Origin: Gonium pectorale
Lineage: Eukaryota; Chlorophyta; Chlorophyceae; Chlamydomonadales; Volvocaceae
Length of the DNA stretch: 64,000 nucleotides
Assembly: GCA_001584585.1 (NCBI GenBank)
Contig: LSYV01000011.1
Span: 492,155 to 556,154, forward strand
Direction of reading: 5' to 3'
Under the pieces are notes generated by a model that had not been told where the DNA came from, did no database searches, and saw only the letters and a list, made by a program, of their open reading frames with translations. Positions 23,939-35,491 of this stretch are shown here, in pieces; position 1 is the first letter of the stretch, and every line of letters starts with the position of its first letter. A program made the translations under genes and the position numbers.

Positions 23939-25365
23939 TCAGCGCGTCAGCTCAGCGCGCACGAACTTGTAAGCCGCCGACCATTGGGGCTGGCACAGGT
24001 CCAGGGGCGTGCGGCCCTGTCCGTTGACGGCGGCCCTTTCCGCGCCCACCGCCAGGAGCGCCCGCACCACCTCCACGTGGCCCCGCATGGCTGCCCAGTG
24101 CAGGGCCGTGTTGTCGCCCTGGATCGTGGTCCGCGAAGGATAAAGAGAGGAAGGGCTGGACGACGCAGAAATGCAACCTACACTGGCCTGCCATGATTCG
24201 CCTCCGCGTAATGGAAGGCGGCCACACAAAGCCCCACCGCTCGCCCCGCAATGCAGCAAAGCAATTTGGCTAACATCGTCTGCGGATAGAAAGGGAGTGC
24301 CGCCTGCCGCAAGGACCTTGCACGTGACTATGGGGCAACACACGACACGCTCCTTGCCAGCCGCTCAAGTAGTACGCACCAGGTCCACAGCGTTCACGTC
24401 CGCGCCGCGCTCCACTAGGTAGCGCACGGTGTGTAGATGGCCGTTGTGGGCAGCGCGAATCAGGGCGGTCTCCTTCATCTGTGGCGGGCAATTAAGGTGG
24501 GGGTCCCTCACGTTCTCCTGCGCATTCCAGCGCATTCCAGCGCATTCTAGTACTGAGGAAGATGGCACTCCAAACAAGGAGTACGCGGCAGGTGCATGAA
24601 CTTGCTGGAAGACTGAAGTGAATGTGGCACGGTGCCTTGCCAAAAGCCGCCGGCTTCCACTTACCACATTTCGCTGCTCGATGTTGGCTCCCTCGTCAAG
24701 CAGCAGCTTTACACACGACTTATGTCCTGTGCTCAGGGCAAACCGATACAGTAGATTCCTTGTGGACACAGAAAGCAAAAACGAGCATGGTGGGCACTGG
24801 ATGGAACAGCCCTGACGGCTTTGGGCGCCATAGCCAACCCTTAACGCCTCCCTTGGGCGCGCTCGTCGTAACCAAGTGTGCAGAGGCCCTGTGCACCCAG
24901 CTCACCGTTTCCAGCCGCCAGCACGAGCGGCGGATCACCGCAGTGGTCGGCCTCATTCAGTGGCGCTCCCTCAAGGATATGCTCCTTCACCCTTCCGGGA
25001 CGCAAAGGACGAGGAGGGTTTAAGCAGGGCTAGCAGCTGGCGGGGGCGATACTCATGCATAGGGTTGGAGCTGGGGCTACCGCACATGGCAGAAAAAAAA
25101 TGGCTGAGAACAGCTGCGAGCCCAGCATGAGTTGCCGATGACCATGAGCTGTGGCCTTCCAACTAGGCTCCACCTCGCACACCCAAGCGCCTAGCCTCTC
25201 TTGCCCCTGCCCGTGCCCCGCCTGCAGCTGGTCATAGTTCCTGTGATCTCTCCGTCGCTACGTCGTCACCCTCCGCACCCACCAGTCATAGTAGCCATCA
25301 ACGCAGTCCCGCCAGATGTTCGACTTCTCGGGGATGAACTTCCCTGATAGAAGGTCAAACGGCAT
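23939..25365 (-). CDS. small ankyrin-repeat protein
   Basis: Five phase-consistent exons, minus strand: 25365-25283, 24991-24906, 24726-24665, 24478-24380, 24118-23939; 169 residues. After a unique head (MPFDLLSGKFIPEKSN), four ankyrin repeats follow: a diverged one (NEADHCGDPPLVLAAGNG), HKSCVKLLLDEGANIEQRN, ETALIRAAHNGHLHTVRYLV with GADVNAVDL, and NTALHWAAMRGHVEVVRALL. The tail is QWSAAYKFVRAELTR. Repeat borders nearly match exon borders, a common ankyrin pattern. It is a protein-binding scaffold with no enzyme domain; the partner cannot be told. The exon-2 acceptor (CCCGGAAG) is weak but is the only one that keeps phase. Confidence 0.85.
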
Positions 25366-26124
25366 GATTGCAAGAAAGCACGTCCGTGTGGGTGCCCAAA
25401 GTGTACTTGGCTCAGACAAAGCTATGATGTCAATGGGGCTAGTTACCCCGTCCCGCCTAGTCTAGGACGAGCAGTCTTGGAACGGTGGACGCCGGCACCC
25501 CTCCAGACGCTGGCCTTGCCGTTGAGGCCATCCACCTACCTTAATCCCATTAGGTTACAGAAATCCATTCAAGCACCACTGGGCCGCAGGGATCCACTCA
25601 TTGGCGAAGATTTGCAGACTGTCGTGTTTCGTGGAGGCCTCGCCGCCGTCACCCTAGGAGACCCCAACGCCCCGCCGGGCGCAGGCGCACCCGGGCCAGG
25701 CCTGCTGGCATATCCGTATGGCCCTGCCGACCAGCGCACTTATTGCTGTCCGGTTCAGCAGCACTTGGCATGCGGGTTGAGCGAATCGGGTTGAATGAGT
25801 ATTTTATGCGGCACTGCGCCATTATGATCTGGAGCCATATACAGAGAAAGAAGCACTCAACAGGAAACGGCAGCTTCCTCCAGGGCGACTCGCCGTGCGA
25901 CTTGCAGTTGTCACAAATCCGTCAGCCGTCGACCTGCACACCCATACTGCACACCATACGCTACCATACATAGGCGCTGATAATCAACTGCAATCTGTCA
26001 CTCATACGACTCTTTTGAAACAAGAACAACAGGTTGCAGCTTGCGTATACTCTAGATTAATCGCCATTGGTCTGTTCATTGATGGCACGTGGCTTTTGCG
26101 CGCGGCACCAGCCGTTTACACTTG
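25366..26124. other. divergent promoter region, ankyrin (-) / VTT (+)
   Basis: Some 760 bp between two head-to-head start codons. One open plus frame (25477-25794) is Pro/Gly-rich and shows no family motif, so I leave it uncalled. Confidence 0.45.
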
Positions 26125-28222
26125 ATGGGCCGCGAAGCGCCGGCATCTGCTTCTGCTCCTGATCAGGAGCATTTATTGAACACCGTGGCTCCGTCTCGGG
26201 CGAATGGAATTGAGAGCGCGGCGGGGGCCAGCAGTAGCATCAGCACGTCCGGCGCACCTCCCCTCGGGCCCTCCGCGCGACCGGCACGCGCCATGGAGAT
26301 CCAGGCAGGAAAGCTGCTGGCGCTCGTCGTATTCGTTGGGCTGTCCCTCCTCAGCTACAAGTACGTGCACAGCGGGGAGCTGGCGCACTTCGTGCTCAAA
26401 ATCCAGGTGCGCCGGCATAGCTGCACCGGTGCACATAGGAGATGAGCAAGTGCGCCCGCTGACGTCCGGGCATTCATGAACGCGAGGGAGGGTTGTGGTG
26501 TGTGGGCCCCTAGCGAAGGACCTAAAGGACGGTTTATTGTGCGAAAATGGTGGCGGCTGAGGCAGGCCAAGCGGGCCGGGCGTTCATGGCAGGCGCTAAC
26601 GGGGCGATGATGAAAGCTACCCATTACTCTTGACAACGCAAGCGTTGAGGATGGAGAGAGCGTGGTCTCAGCGCCGCTGCAGCTCTGTTCTGTCCGAGAA
26701 GTGGCAGTGCACCACCACCCGTATCGTACTGCGCTGTAGCACCCGTCCCTCAGCATGCCAGCCAGCAGGCAGATCTGAAAACGTCAGCCCATGGCACCTT
26801 CAGCTTCTTCAGACTCCGGAAACGTCATGCTTTGTTCCTTGCAGGCCAACCCAGTGGGCTCGTTGCACATCTTCTTGCTATTCCACATCGCAGCGGTGGT
26901 GTTCCTCTTCCCTGCGATGCTTCTGCAGGTGACGTAGTATAAGGGCAGAATGGGTTGGCTGGCGCATAGCATTAGTTATGCGCCCTGTGTGGTGTACACA
27001 GCAGCACCTGCTGTTGATCTGACGTGAACTCTTGTAGGTTCTGATTGCACTGTCCATGGCAATGTGCAACGCTAGGTACATGACCGTGTGCCCACATTCC
27101 GCACGCGCAACGTCACCGTGCGATGTGCCATGTACCCCATCGTTGTGGGCTGACGTGTTTGCCACCTGTCCCCGGCGCCTCACTTGGTTGACGCCTTTAC
27201 CTGCTGACCGGACCGACAGGCCATCACGGGGGCGCTATACGGCCTCTACGTAGGGCTCGCGCTCTCGTGGTTCGCCTCCTCAGTGGGGCAAGCCCTTGCC
27301 TTTCTTCTAGGGCGCTACCTCTTCCGGGCGTCAGTCAAGGCCTACCTGCTGCAGCGGGTGCCCAACTTCCCGCAGATAGTAAGCAGGGGCAGGTGTGAAC
27401 GGCGGTTTAAATGCTTATGATCAGCGCAGGCACACCTGGACAGTATACAACGGCTGCGATCGGCGGCACAATGCACGCTGCCGAGGCGCAGTTGGCGCCT
27501 CGCAATGCGTAACACGGAATGAATGCCATGTGGCGCACCGCTTCTAGACAGGAAACGCTGCCTTTCAGGGTTACAGCAGCATGATTATGACTCATTGCCA
27601 CTCTCTTATTGTCTTGCGCAGGAAGCAGCGATCAAGAAGGAGGGATGGAAGCTGATGTGCCTGCTGCGGCTTTCGCCCATCTTGCCTTACAACATTCTTA
27701 ACTACGCGGCTGCTCTGACACCCATCTCCTTCTTCGCCTATACTCTTTCATCCGCCTTCGCAATAATCCCATGGACCTGTCTTTACGTCTATCTAGGTAC
27801 GGTGTGGGTGTGCCTGTCCATACCAGCACGGAGTAATGATGAAATTCCGAAGCCGGTCGTGCCATGTACCTTACCGCCGTTTGGCCATGCCTCCCGTGAA
27901 TCTCTTGTCATCGATTGCAGGCACGCTGTCCACCAGCGTGGTGGCGGAGCTGGCGCGCGGAAAGCTCGTCACGCAGTATGCGTACCAGCGTGCGAACGGG
28001 GCCGGCGGAGAGGAGGGAAGCACCATGGCGGGCGGCCGGAGCGCTCAGATGCTGCTGAGCTCGTCACTTTACATGGTATTACTTTCGATAACTATCGTGT
28101 ATGGCTATGTACTCAGTAAACGAGCGATCACGTCGGTCCTGAAGCAGGTTGCAGACCAGGGCTCAGGGGCAGGGCCGGATCCGACGGGGGATGTGGAGTT
28201 AGCAACCGTGGGGAAAGGATAG
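26125..28222 (+). CDS. VTT-domain (TVP38/TMEM64, SNARE-associated) membrane protein
   Basis: Five phase-consistent exons: 26125-26406, 26845-26928, 27220-27378, 27622-27796, 27921-28222; 333 residues. A Ser/Ala/Pro-rich N-terminus is followed by a membrane segment (LLALVVFVGLSLLSYKYV, about 62-79). The VTT core then runs from about residue 95 to 245: FLLFHIAAVVFLFPAMLLQ, AITGALYGLYVGLALSWFAS, GQALAFLLGRYLF, the conserved LLRLSPILPYNILNYAAAL, and IIPWTCLYVYLGTLSTSV. A last membrane helix (MVLLSITIVYGYVLSKRA) precedes a short polar tail. Family members such as TMEM41B, VMP1 and TVP38 sit in ER/Golgi or plastid membranes and several scramble lipids. Location and activity here are inferred. ATG 26125 was chosen as the only in-frame ATG before the first membrane segment that avoids the upstream GTG. 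Confidence 0.9.
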
Positions 28223-29723
28223 CGGGAGCGCAGGTTGCCCCATGATTCTGCACTTGCTAGGCTAGGCGTTTGGCGTTTCAAATCTAGGCAGGTGATGTGC
28301 AAACTGAGGGATTGGAGTGACTATTGAGAGGAGAGGGCTGCGATGCGTTCCTCGTGTCCCCGCATATACTTTACCAACTTTACATTACCCGAAACGCATG
28401 AAGTCGTTTGTCAAATTTCTGGCGCATGTGGACCAGATTTATTTGGCCATGGCATCCGATGTGACTCTTAGCCGTCCCTTGGGATGAGCCTTGCGCGGCT
28501 GTCACCACGCAAGCGTGAAGGGACGTGCCGGATGACCCGCATGTCATGACACGCTGCAGTACTCGGATGCAATTGGGATGTGGGTGGAGCATTCTCCACC
28601 ACCCACTACTCCGCGTGTTTTCATATGCCCCAAATGGTGTTGGAGCTTGCGCCTGGGCGCGCATACAGACCCTTGAACGCCACGTGCGAATAGACAGCAC
28701 TTGAATCGAGTGTTGGCCGCTTGGGAAGGCAGGCTCGGGTGTTCTTCCCGAATCCGTGCCGCCCTGTGGGCTGTGGCATGCACGATGCTAATGTCCTAAT
28801 TCAGTATCTCTTGCCCTTCTTGATGCTGGCGTCCAGAGAAGTGACTTGGGCTGGCTGGGGTGCAGGCTTCGGCAAGGACTACGGTTTCTTGCACATCCAC
28901 CACTACAGTCATTATCAGGCCTTTGCTGCATATGATGGCGATGTACGCGGGTAAGCAAGCTTTGCATGGGGCTGGGGTAGCTCTCGAGACAGTGGCAGAA
29001 TCTCACCTGATCAATCAGACAACGTCGCCAGAAATCCTCCAAGGATGTGCACGAGGTTCTAAGGCACAGAACATGCATGACACCCACACTCGACCCAGTT
29101 GGGGTGAAACAAAAGGCATGTGAGCGCACTGGACCCGGATGGCTGACATCCCGGCACGTCGGATCCATGCTCGGTGCGACCTGCATCCCAAACACTGGCC
29201 ATACAGTTACCAGCAACTGCAACCACGTTTCCATTGATACGGCGGACCACCAACCCCACATGCGCACGTGCCCCTCAGAAAGTAAGCCAAGACGAAATGC
29301 TTCTTGTGCAGCTCACGACCGAGCAACCGACACATCCGGTCTTAAAATACACCGTTGAACCCCGTATCTCGTACGCTTGGCTTCATTCGCAGCTCCGCGT
29401 GGACGAGGTGGTCATACGTGCAAGCCATGAATGAGCAGCGCCCTTTCGCCCTTTTATGCCACAAGGAATCTCTGCCTCTGCCGTACCCGCCCTGCATCCT
29501 GAACCATGCAGGTCAGGCGCAACTTTGCGCGAAGGTGTGGCCCGCCCCTAGGGGCATCCAGCGCTCGAGAGAGCGAACAGGGCACAGTCAAGCTATGCCG
29601 AATATCCCATCACCAAACCGCAATGTACGGGTTAAGACAGCGCAAGGTGGTCAGTTAATGCCCGCTTCCGCCTACAAGCCTTAACGAGATCGTGGTGGAC
29701 AGCGCTGGGATATGAGGGGCCAC
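28223..29723. other. convergent intergenic region
   Basis: About 1.5 kb between the VTT stop and the cyclophilin stop. No coding exon could be supported on either strand. A minus-strand TGTAA lies at 28380-28384 but is too far from the cyclophilin stop to assign. Confidence 0.5.
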
Positions 29724-32590
29724 TCATCGCAGCTGGCCGCAGTCTGTAATGACGGCCTCCTCCTCCGGTCCTGCTGTGTTGTTGGGCTTACCGCGAGCCA
29801 GCGCGTTCACCTTCTCCGCAACCTACAAGTCGGGCACGCAGTATCGACACAAGTGCATTACGGTGATGAGTCAAGCTGTATGGCATTCAAGGCGCTTTCG
29901 GCACCTGCACACTGCAGACTGGTCTTTTAACCCTGGTCGAGTTGCGTCTGGTCCTAGGTCCAGTATGCGAACCCTTCTCGTACATCAGCCGGAAACCCAA
30001 GCAAGAACGGGAAAGGCCCAGCCGCCCAACTGCCCCCATTATCACGATATTGGAGAAACAGCCCCAGCTTTCTGCCGCTCGACCGCACCTCGAAGCCCTC
30101 GACCACCTCTCCAAAAATGGTGTAATGGCCGTCCAAATGCGGTGCCGGCGCCATGAGGATAGAGAAGTGGCTCGTGTTGGTGTCCGGCCCAGCATTAGCC
30201 ATTGACAAGAGACCCTGCGGCAATATTCATGCGGCACCCAGACGAATGTAAGCACATGCCGCCAGACACACAAGAAACTGCACTAAGACCTACCTGGGAG
30301 AAAGCACCTGCCAACAGTGCACATTCCACTCTTCACGTTTGCACTTCACTGTTCACTTCCCGGAGAGAACCCACCTTTCGATCGTGCTTAAGAGCCAGGC
30401 CACCAGGGTCGTCCTTGAAGGCACCCCCGTAAATGGACTCCGTGTTGGCACCCGTTTGGTCAATGAACCTAACGCGGTTGGAAGGGTGGCACTGTGAGAA
30501 GGCGCTATGTCGTGAGGCACAGGCGAAGGGCCATGTAGACAAGCGTGAAACATTGAATTACACGTGGGCCACACCCGCATACCGGTACCACACACCTGTC
30601 GATAATACGGTAAAAGCTTGAGCCCTGTACAGCGGTGGCAAATGAGACCGTAGAGTATTGGCAAACGCGACAGCGATGACCGTGTATGGCATTGCTCACT
30701 TTAGCAGTCATGCGCGAAGACATCGACGATGAACCCTCAAGATGCGACGCCCTTGAGGGCAATGTCCATGCAGACGCGCAGATGAGCAAATACGCAGGCG
30801 CTCCGGCGGCGTCACCTTCAGGTGGTACGGCTTGCCGGCCCCTTCGTGTCCTTGGGGCACCACGCCCTTCTCCCCTGTGAAGGCCAGCAACGGTACAGTG
30901 TGAAGTTGAGTCGATGCAGTGCAGGCCACCGCATCAGCGAGATAGAAGAGAGAGTACACAGGATAGTGGTACTGCTCTTCTATGGCCAACTCCTCACACG
31001 ATCGAAAGCCAACTAACGTGTTCTGGTCAGACTGCCCCAGGAGCGGCTCACGTACCGGTGCACAGGGCGCGGAAGTTTTCAGCGGCCCTGGGCGACTCAT
31101 TCTTGAACAAGACAATCTTCATCCGGCCAATGTATTTGCCTGCGTTTTCGTTCAACAAGTGTGGCCTTCTCAACACATCCGAGTCGGCACCATAAAATGA
31201 CTACTGGATGGAGCATGACGACACGTGATCAGATAGGGCGTAGTTAGTTAATGCGAAGGGAATGGTGCAGTGAAACATGGCAGTTGTTCACTGATGCCCA
31301 CACTCGTACGGACGGGCCCTGATGCGTCTCCGTGACTTGCCGTACTCGGAGGCCAGGCCGCTAGGCCTTGGGGCAGTGAGCACGTGGCACGCAGAGGGCA
31401 GTAAACAACCAGGATACATGCGCGAATCTACGAGCACGCCTGCGCTTGCCTTTGATGGCCACATCGACGTACACGAGCGGCAGGTTGGGGTTGTCCCGCA
31501 GCGCCTCCAGCCGCAGCCGCTCGGCCTCCAGCACCCTCAGCCGCTCTTCCGGCTTGTACAGCGCGCCAGACGTCCACGGGATACCTGTCACATGAGAGTA
31601 CACACCCCGGCCGCAGCGGTAGGGGTGTCTGGGATAGAAGCGAACAGCAGCCTGACTGGCCCCCGCCAGACAGCTCCTTTTGCCACGCCCGCTGCATTGT
31701 CATACATGCTAGTGCTGCCCAGATAGCCCCCCTCCTTGGGTGCAGCTACACACGCTCGTGACTAACCCCGCACGCCACGATGCACGCAATGAGTACATGC
31801 TGGCTCCCAGATGAACAGCAGTGAGTTCCAAGCCCTCGCCAGGAATTGGGGCCTGCGGGCCCTTACCCCAAATGTTTGGGCTACACGCGCGTCGCTACAC
31901 GTGCGCCCACCTGGGTGGGCATACCCCTTGCTGTCGATGATATTCTTGACGGTGTTCTTCTTCAACCAGCACTCCTTATACTGACGCCCACTCCCGCACC
32001 CGCTCGGGTTGGCACACCAAACCCAGACATTGCAGTCTGCATGGTTGGTACATGCCGCACAGCACTCCCCAGCCGTCTCCTGCGGAAGTGTCAGCGGTTG
32101 CTATAACCAAGTCCAGCCACCACTGCCCCCAATCACAGCTTCCGAACTGCTCACCGTGAAGTGATCAGCTCCCCACTTGACGACGCGCCCGTCAATTTCC
32201 GAGTGCTCCTCCGTGTGGCACGTCTCGCGGGAGAGCGCGGGCGGGGGTGGGGTATGCGCGTTCATCTCGTTGATTGCATCCAGGGCCCGCTGCATCTCCA
32301 GGTCATCTTCCTCAGTGTTTGCGCTACGGTACCGGTCGCCAGAAGACATACGCTGCGAGTAATTCACTGCGCGACGGAAGGATCGCACCCGCGTGGACAG
32401 GTGAGTGGACCGCTAACGCAAGCTCCCTTCCTGCGAGAGTTGACGCACCAGTGTAGATGGTCGCCAGCGACACCACGACTGTCAGACATATCAGCAGGAG
32501 GGGAGCCCTCCAGACGGTGTTCTTGCTCAGCTTTCTGGACTCTAATATAGGCGCTGGGCCAGTCCAGGATGCTGGTAGAAGACGATCCAT
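29724..32590 (-). CDS. membrane-anchored cyclophilin-type peptidyl-prolyl isomerase
   Basis: Ten phase-consistent exons, minus strand: 32590-32449, 32366-32155, 31980-31911, 31584-31450, 31139-31056, 30874-30816, 30624-30596, 30468-30375, 30214-30089, 29822-29724; 349 residues. Residues about 30-45 form a signal anchor ([16 protein letters not shown]). About 130 residues of acidic and helical spacer follow, including an Arg/Leu coiled coil. The cyclophilin domain covers about 176-340: [63 protein letters not shown] and [13 protein letters not shown]. The catalytic Arg of FYRII (R240) is kept. The Trp that contacts cyclosporin is His (HLDG, residue 301), and the following His/Phe positions are also changed, so drug binding and perhaps activity may be weak. 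A type II topology with a lumenal domain is likely (Golgi or ER). The intron 31449-31140 is GC-AG. The name is not assigned. Confidence 0.9.
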
Positions 32591-34210
32591 GCTAAACTGA
32601 ACCCTGTAGTTCAAGTAAAGGGCATTTGTTATGGCGTTGAAGCACTGGCTGACTAAATATGGATTGGCCTAAGGGTGTTATTGGGAGGCAGAGCCAATGC
32701 TCGATGCGACGGTCGACGCGACGGTCCAAGTCAACGTTGTACGGCGAGACACACGATACGACTACGGAGTGACAGAACCCTATAGGTGATGAGGCTGAGG
32801 AGGCTGTTGAGGCTGTTGGGGACTGGGCTTGGGCGTCTGCAGCTCTGGCAACTTGCCTGTCTGGTTCCCTTCAATGCGCAGTCCGTTCGATCCGATCATC
32901 CTGCAACCCGCGCGCTCGGTACCCGCAAATCATCGACGCGTCTGGGACGTTAAATGCGTGCTGTGGCAAATGTGATGTGCTTCCGGGCATACGCACCCGC
33001 TCCCAGGCGCACCTCGCATGGTGTCAACTGTCAGACAGAAGACACGACAGACATGACCGATCACAGGAGTCTTGGCCATGTCCCGTCGCTGGTCGACGTC
33101 TACCCTCTTTGATCGGGCCCCAATGACCTTTTTCCCGCGCACGTACCCACTTCTAGCCCTAGGTAGCCCTGTAGATAGCCCTGTAGGCCCTGTGCAGCCC
33201 CAGGCGCCATCTCGTGCCGTCCAGCGCCAGGCCCATACGGCCCTGCCCATGTGTTCTCCGCATGCCTGTATTCAATCAAACCCCGGTAACTCTCCTGCAC
33301 GCAATATCGAACGTCTGCGCTCGGGTGAGAAAGAGGGAGTCTCCTGCCCTGGAAAAGTCGAAGGTGCGGCGTGCTTGGTGTCTGTTGGCATTCACCCATG
33401 CCTGTACATGCAGCGCCCTAGTCTGGCGCAGCTCGGACGTTGCAGCAGGATTGCTGTCACCCACCCCAATCTGCAGACATTTCGGCAGTTGCGCGTGCCA
33501 GCACCGCCTGAAGGTCTTGTGGAACGGGAAGCCTTCCGGGATTACGCGTGCCCAAGCAATTCACCCCACGCCCCTCAACCCATGCCACAAGGCGGGCAAG
33601 CAACCGGACGTACGACAAGTCGGGTCGGGCAGGGCGCAGTCCCCTGCAGAAGATTGAAACAAACCACCAGAAAGCCTTTGCTTTGCTTGCTCTGAATTGC
33701 ATCTGTCATTTGTGCGCTGACTTTATTTGAGGCTCGCACTGACTTATTTGCTGGCTTGCTGAGCATATACTCGTCCTCCGAGAGAACAATCCTTGAAGTA
33801 GGTTGATTGAAGACCTCGCTTTCTAGGAGCTGTTTTCCGGATCAGGAGAGCCATGAGGTGGGAGTGCAGCAGTCGACAAATTCATGCCCTGGACGAGGAC
33901 TACTCGTGCTGAAGCCCGCTTGAAGCTGGAGACTGTGACCCTTGCCCCACTCACCCGTCGCCCCCGCATCCATCCCGCAGCTTCTACCCCTGCTTGCTGC
34001 GCTGAGGCAGCACCTGGCCGCCAGGCGGAGCGCACTGGCGGCCCCTGACGCCAGCAATTGGGGCGAAGCGGCTTAAAGCGACTGGCGTGCCCGGTGGAGT
34101 GCTGTGGTTTTCGGGCGACACGCACCCGCTGAGGCTGTGCACGGCAGGAGAAACAGTACCTAGTAGCTGCCCAGGAGGGTCAGGGTTCGGCCCGACGCAG
34201 CACGGGAACC
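32591..34210. other. divergent spacer, cyclophilin (-) / AP1M (+)
   Basis: About 1.6 kb holding two promoters and 5' UTRs. A tandem-like AGCCCTGTAG repeat is seen at about 33160-33200. No coding exon is supported, but a non-coding first exon of the AP1M gene could lie here. Confidence 0.45.
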
Positions 34211-35491
34211 ATGGCTATCTCGGCCATCTTCTTCCTGGACATAAAGGGGCGCATCATCATCTTTCGCGACTACCGTGGAGATGTATCGCCCAAGTATGCA
34301 GAGAAGTTCATGTCGAAGATCAATGAGATGGAGGAGGCCGGCAAGCTAAGCCCTGTCATCTATGACGACGGTGTCACCTACCTCTACTTGCAAGTGGCCA
34401 ACCTCTACCTGCTGGCCGTGACCCGTACCAACGTGAACGCCTGCTCCACCCTCGTCTTCCTGCACCGCTTAGTAGACGTCTTCAAGCACTACTTCCAGGA
34501 GCTAGAGGAGGAGTCACTGCGGGACAACTTTGTCATCGTGTACGAGCTGTTGGACGAGGTGATGGATTTCGGGTACCCGCAGTTTACGGAGGCCAAGATC
34601 CTCGCCGAGTACATCAAGACCGACGCCTACAAAATGGAGGTGGCTGTAAAGCCGCCCATGGCGGTTACCAACGCTGTGTCGTGGCGCATGGAGGGCATCC
34701 GCCACAAGAAGAACGAGGTCTTCCTCGACGTGGTGGAGAGCGTAAACCTTCTCGTCAGCAGCGCCGGCCAGGTGGTGCTGTCCGAGGTAGTGGGCGTGCT
34801 CAAGATGCGCGCCTACCTGTCGGGCATGCCCGAGTGCAAGCTGGGCCTCAACGACAAGGTGCTGTTCGAGTCGCAGGGCCGCACCGGCAAACAGAAGGCG
34901 GTGGAGCTGGAGGACATCAAATTTCACCAGTGCGTCCGGCTGGCGCGCTTCGAGAACGACCGCACCATCAGCTTCATCCCGCCTGACGGCGCCTTCGACC
35001 TTATGACCTACCGCATCAGCCAGAACATCAAGCCGCTCATCATGGTGGACTGCCTGGTGGAGAAACCCTCGCGGAGCCGCACCGAGTACCTGGTCAAAGC
35101 GCGCTCACAGTTCAAAGAGCGCAGCCAGGCCAACACGGTGGAGATTATGCTGCCGCTGCCAATGGACGCCATCTCCCCCACCATGAAGTGCTCGCAAGGC
35201 TCGGCGGCGTACGTGCCGGAGAAGTCGGCGCTGGTCTGGACCATCAAGAGCTTCCCCGGCGGCAAGGAGTACACACTGCGCTGCCACTTCGGCCTGCCGT
35301 CCGTGGAGGCGGAGGACGATGCGTCACGGGGCAAGATGCCGCCCATCAAGGTGCGCTTCGAGATTCCGTTCTTTACGGTCTCGGGCGTGCAGGTCCGCTA
35401 CCTTAAGGTGATTGAGAAGAGTGGCTACCAGGCGCTGCCGTGGGTGCGGTACATCACCACTTCGGGCAACTACGAGATCCGCATGGTGTAG
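34211..35491 (+). CDS. AP1M: AP-1 complex subunit mu (medium adaptin), intronless
   Basis: One uninterrupted frame of 426 residues codes a complete mu1-adaptin, the usual family length. Residues 1-140 are the longin-type domain (MAISAIFFLDIKGRIIIFRDY start, LFKHYFQELEEESLRDNFVI region, ELLDEVMDFGYPQ). Residues about 165-424 are the mu homology domain. The cargo-binding residues of the YxxPhi pocket are present: the Asp of EVFLDVVESVN and the Trp of ALPWVRYIT (W411). The C-terminus is NYEIRMV. AP-1 makes clathrin coats at the trans-Golgi network and endosomes. The start ATG has good context (GAACCATGG). The striking point is the complete lack of introns in 1.28 kb, while neighbouring genes have one every 100-250 bp of coding sequence. 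Confidence 0.97.
   Translation: MAISAIFFLDIKGRIIIFRDYRGDVSPKYAEKFMSKINEMEEAGKLSPVIYDDGVTYLYLQVANLYLLAVTRTNVNACSTLVFLHRLVDVFKHYFQELEEESLRDNFVIVYELLDEVMDFGYPQFTEAKILAEYIKTDAYKMEVAVKPPMAVTNAVSWRMEGIRHKKNEVFLDVVESVNLLVSSAGQVVLSEVVGVLKMRAYLSGMPECKLGLNDKVLFESQGRTGKQKAVELEDIKFHQCVRLARFENDRTISFIPPDGAFDLMTYRISQNIKPLIMVDCLVEKPSRSRTEYLVKARSQFKERSQANTVEIMLPLPMDAISPTMKCSQGSAAYVPEKSALVWTIKSFPGGKEYTLRCHFGLPSVEAEDDASRGKMPPIKVRFEIPFFTVSGVQVRYLKVIEKSGYQALPWVRYITTSGNYEIRMV

Noticed and set aside
27036..27100. Possible extra exon in the VTT gene after a CTTGTAG acceptor
   Set aside because: Including it would break the continuous VTT core (AMLLQ to AITGALYG) that the neighbouring exons already form in phase.
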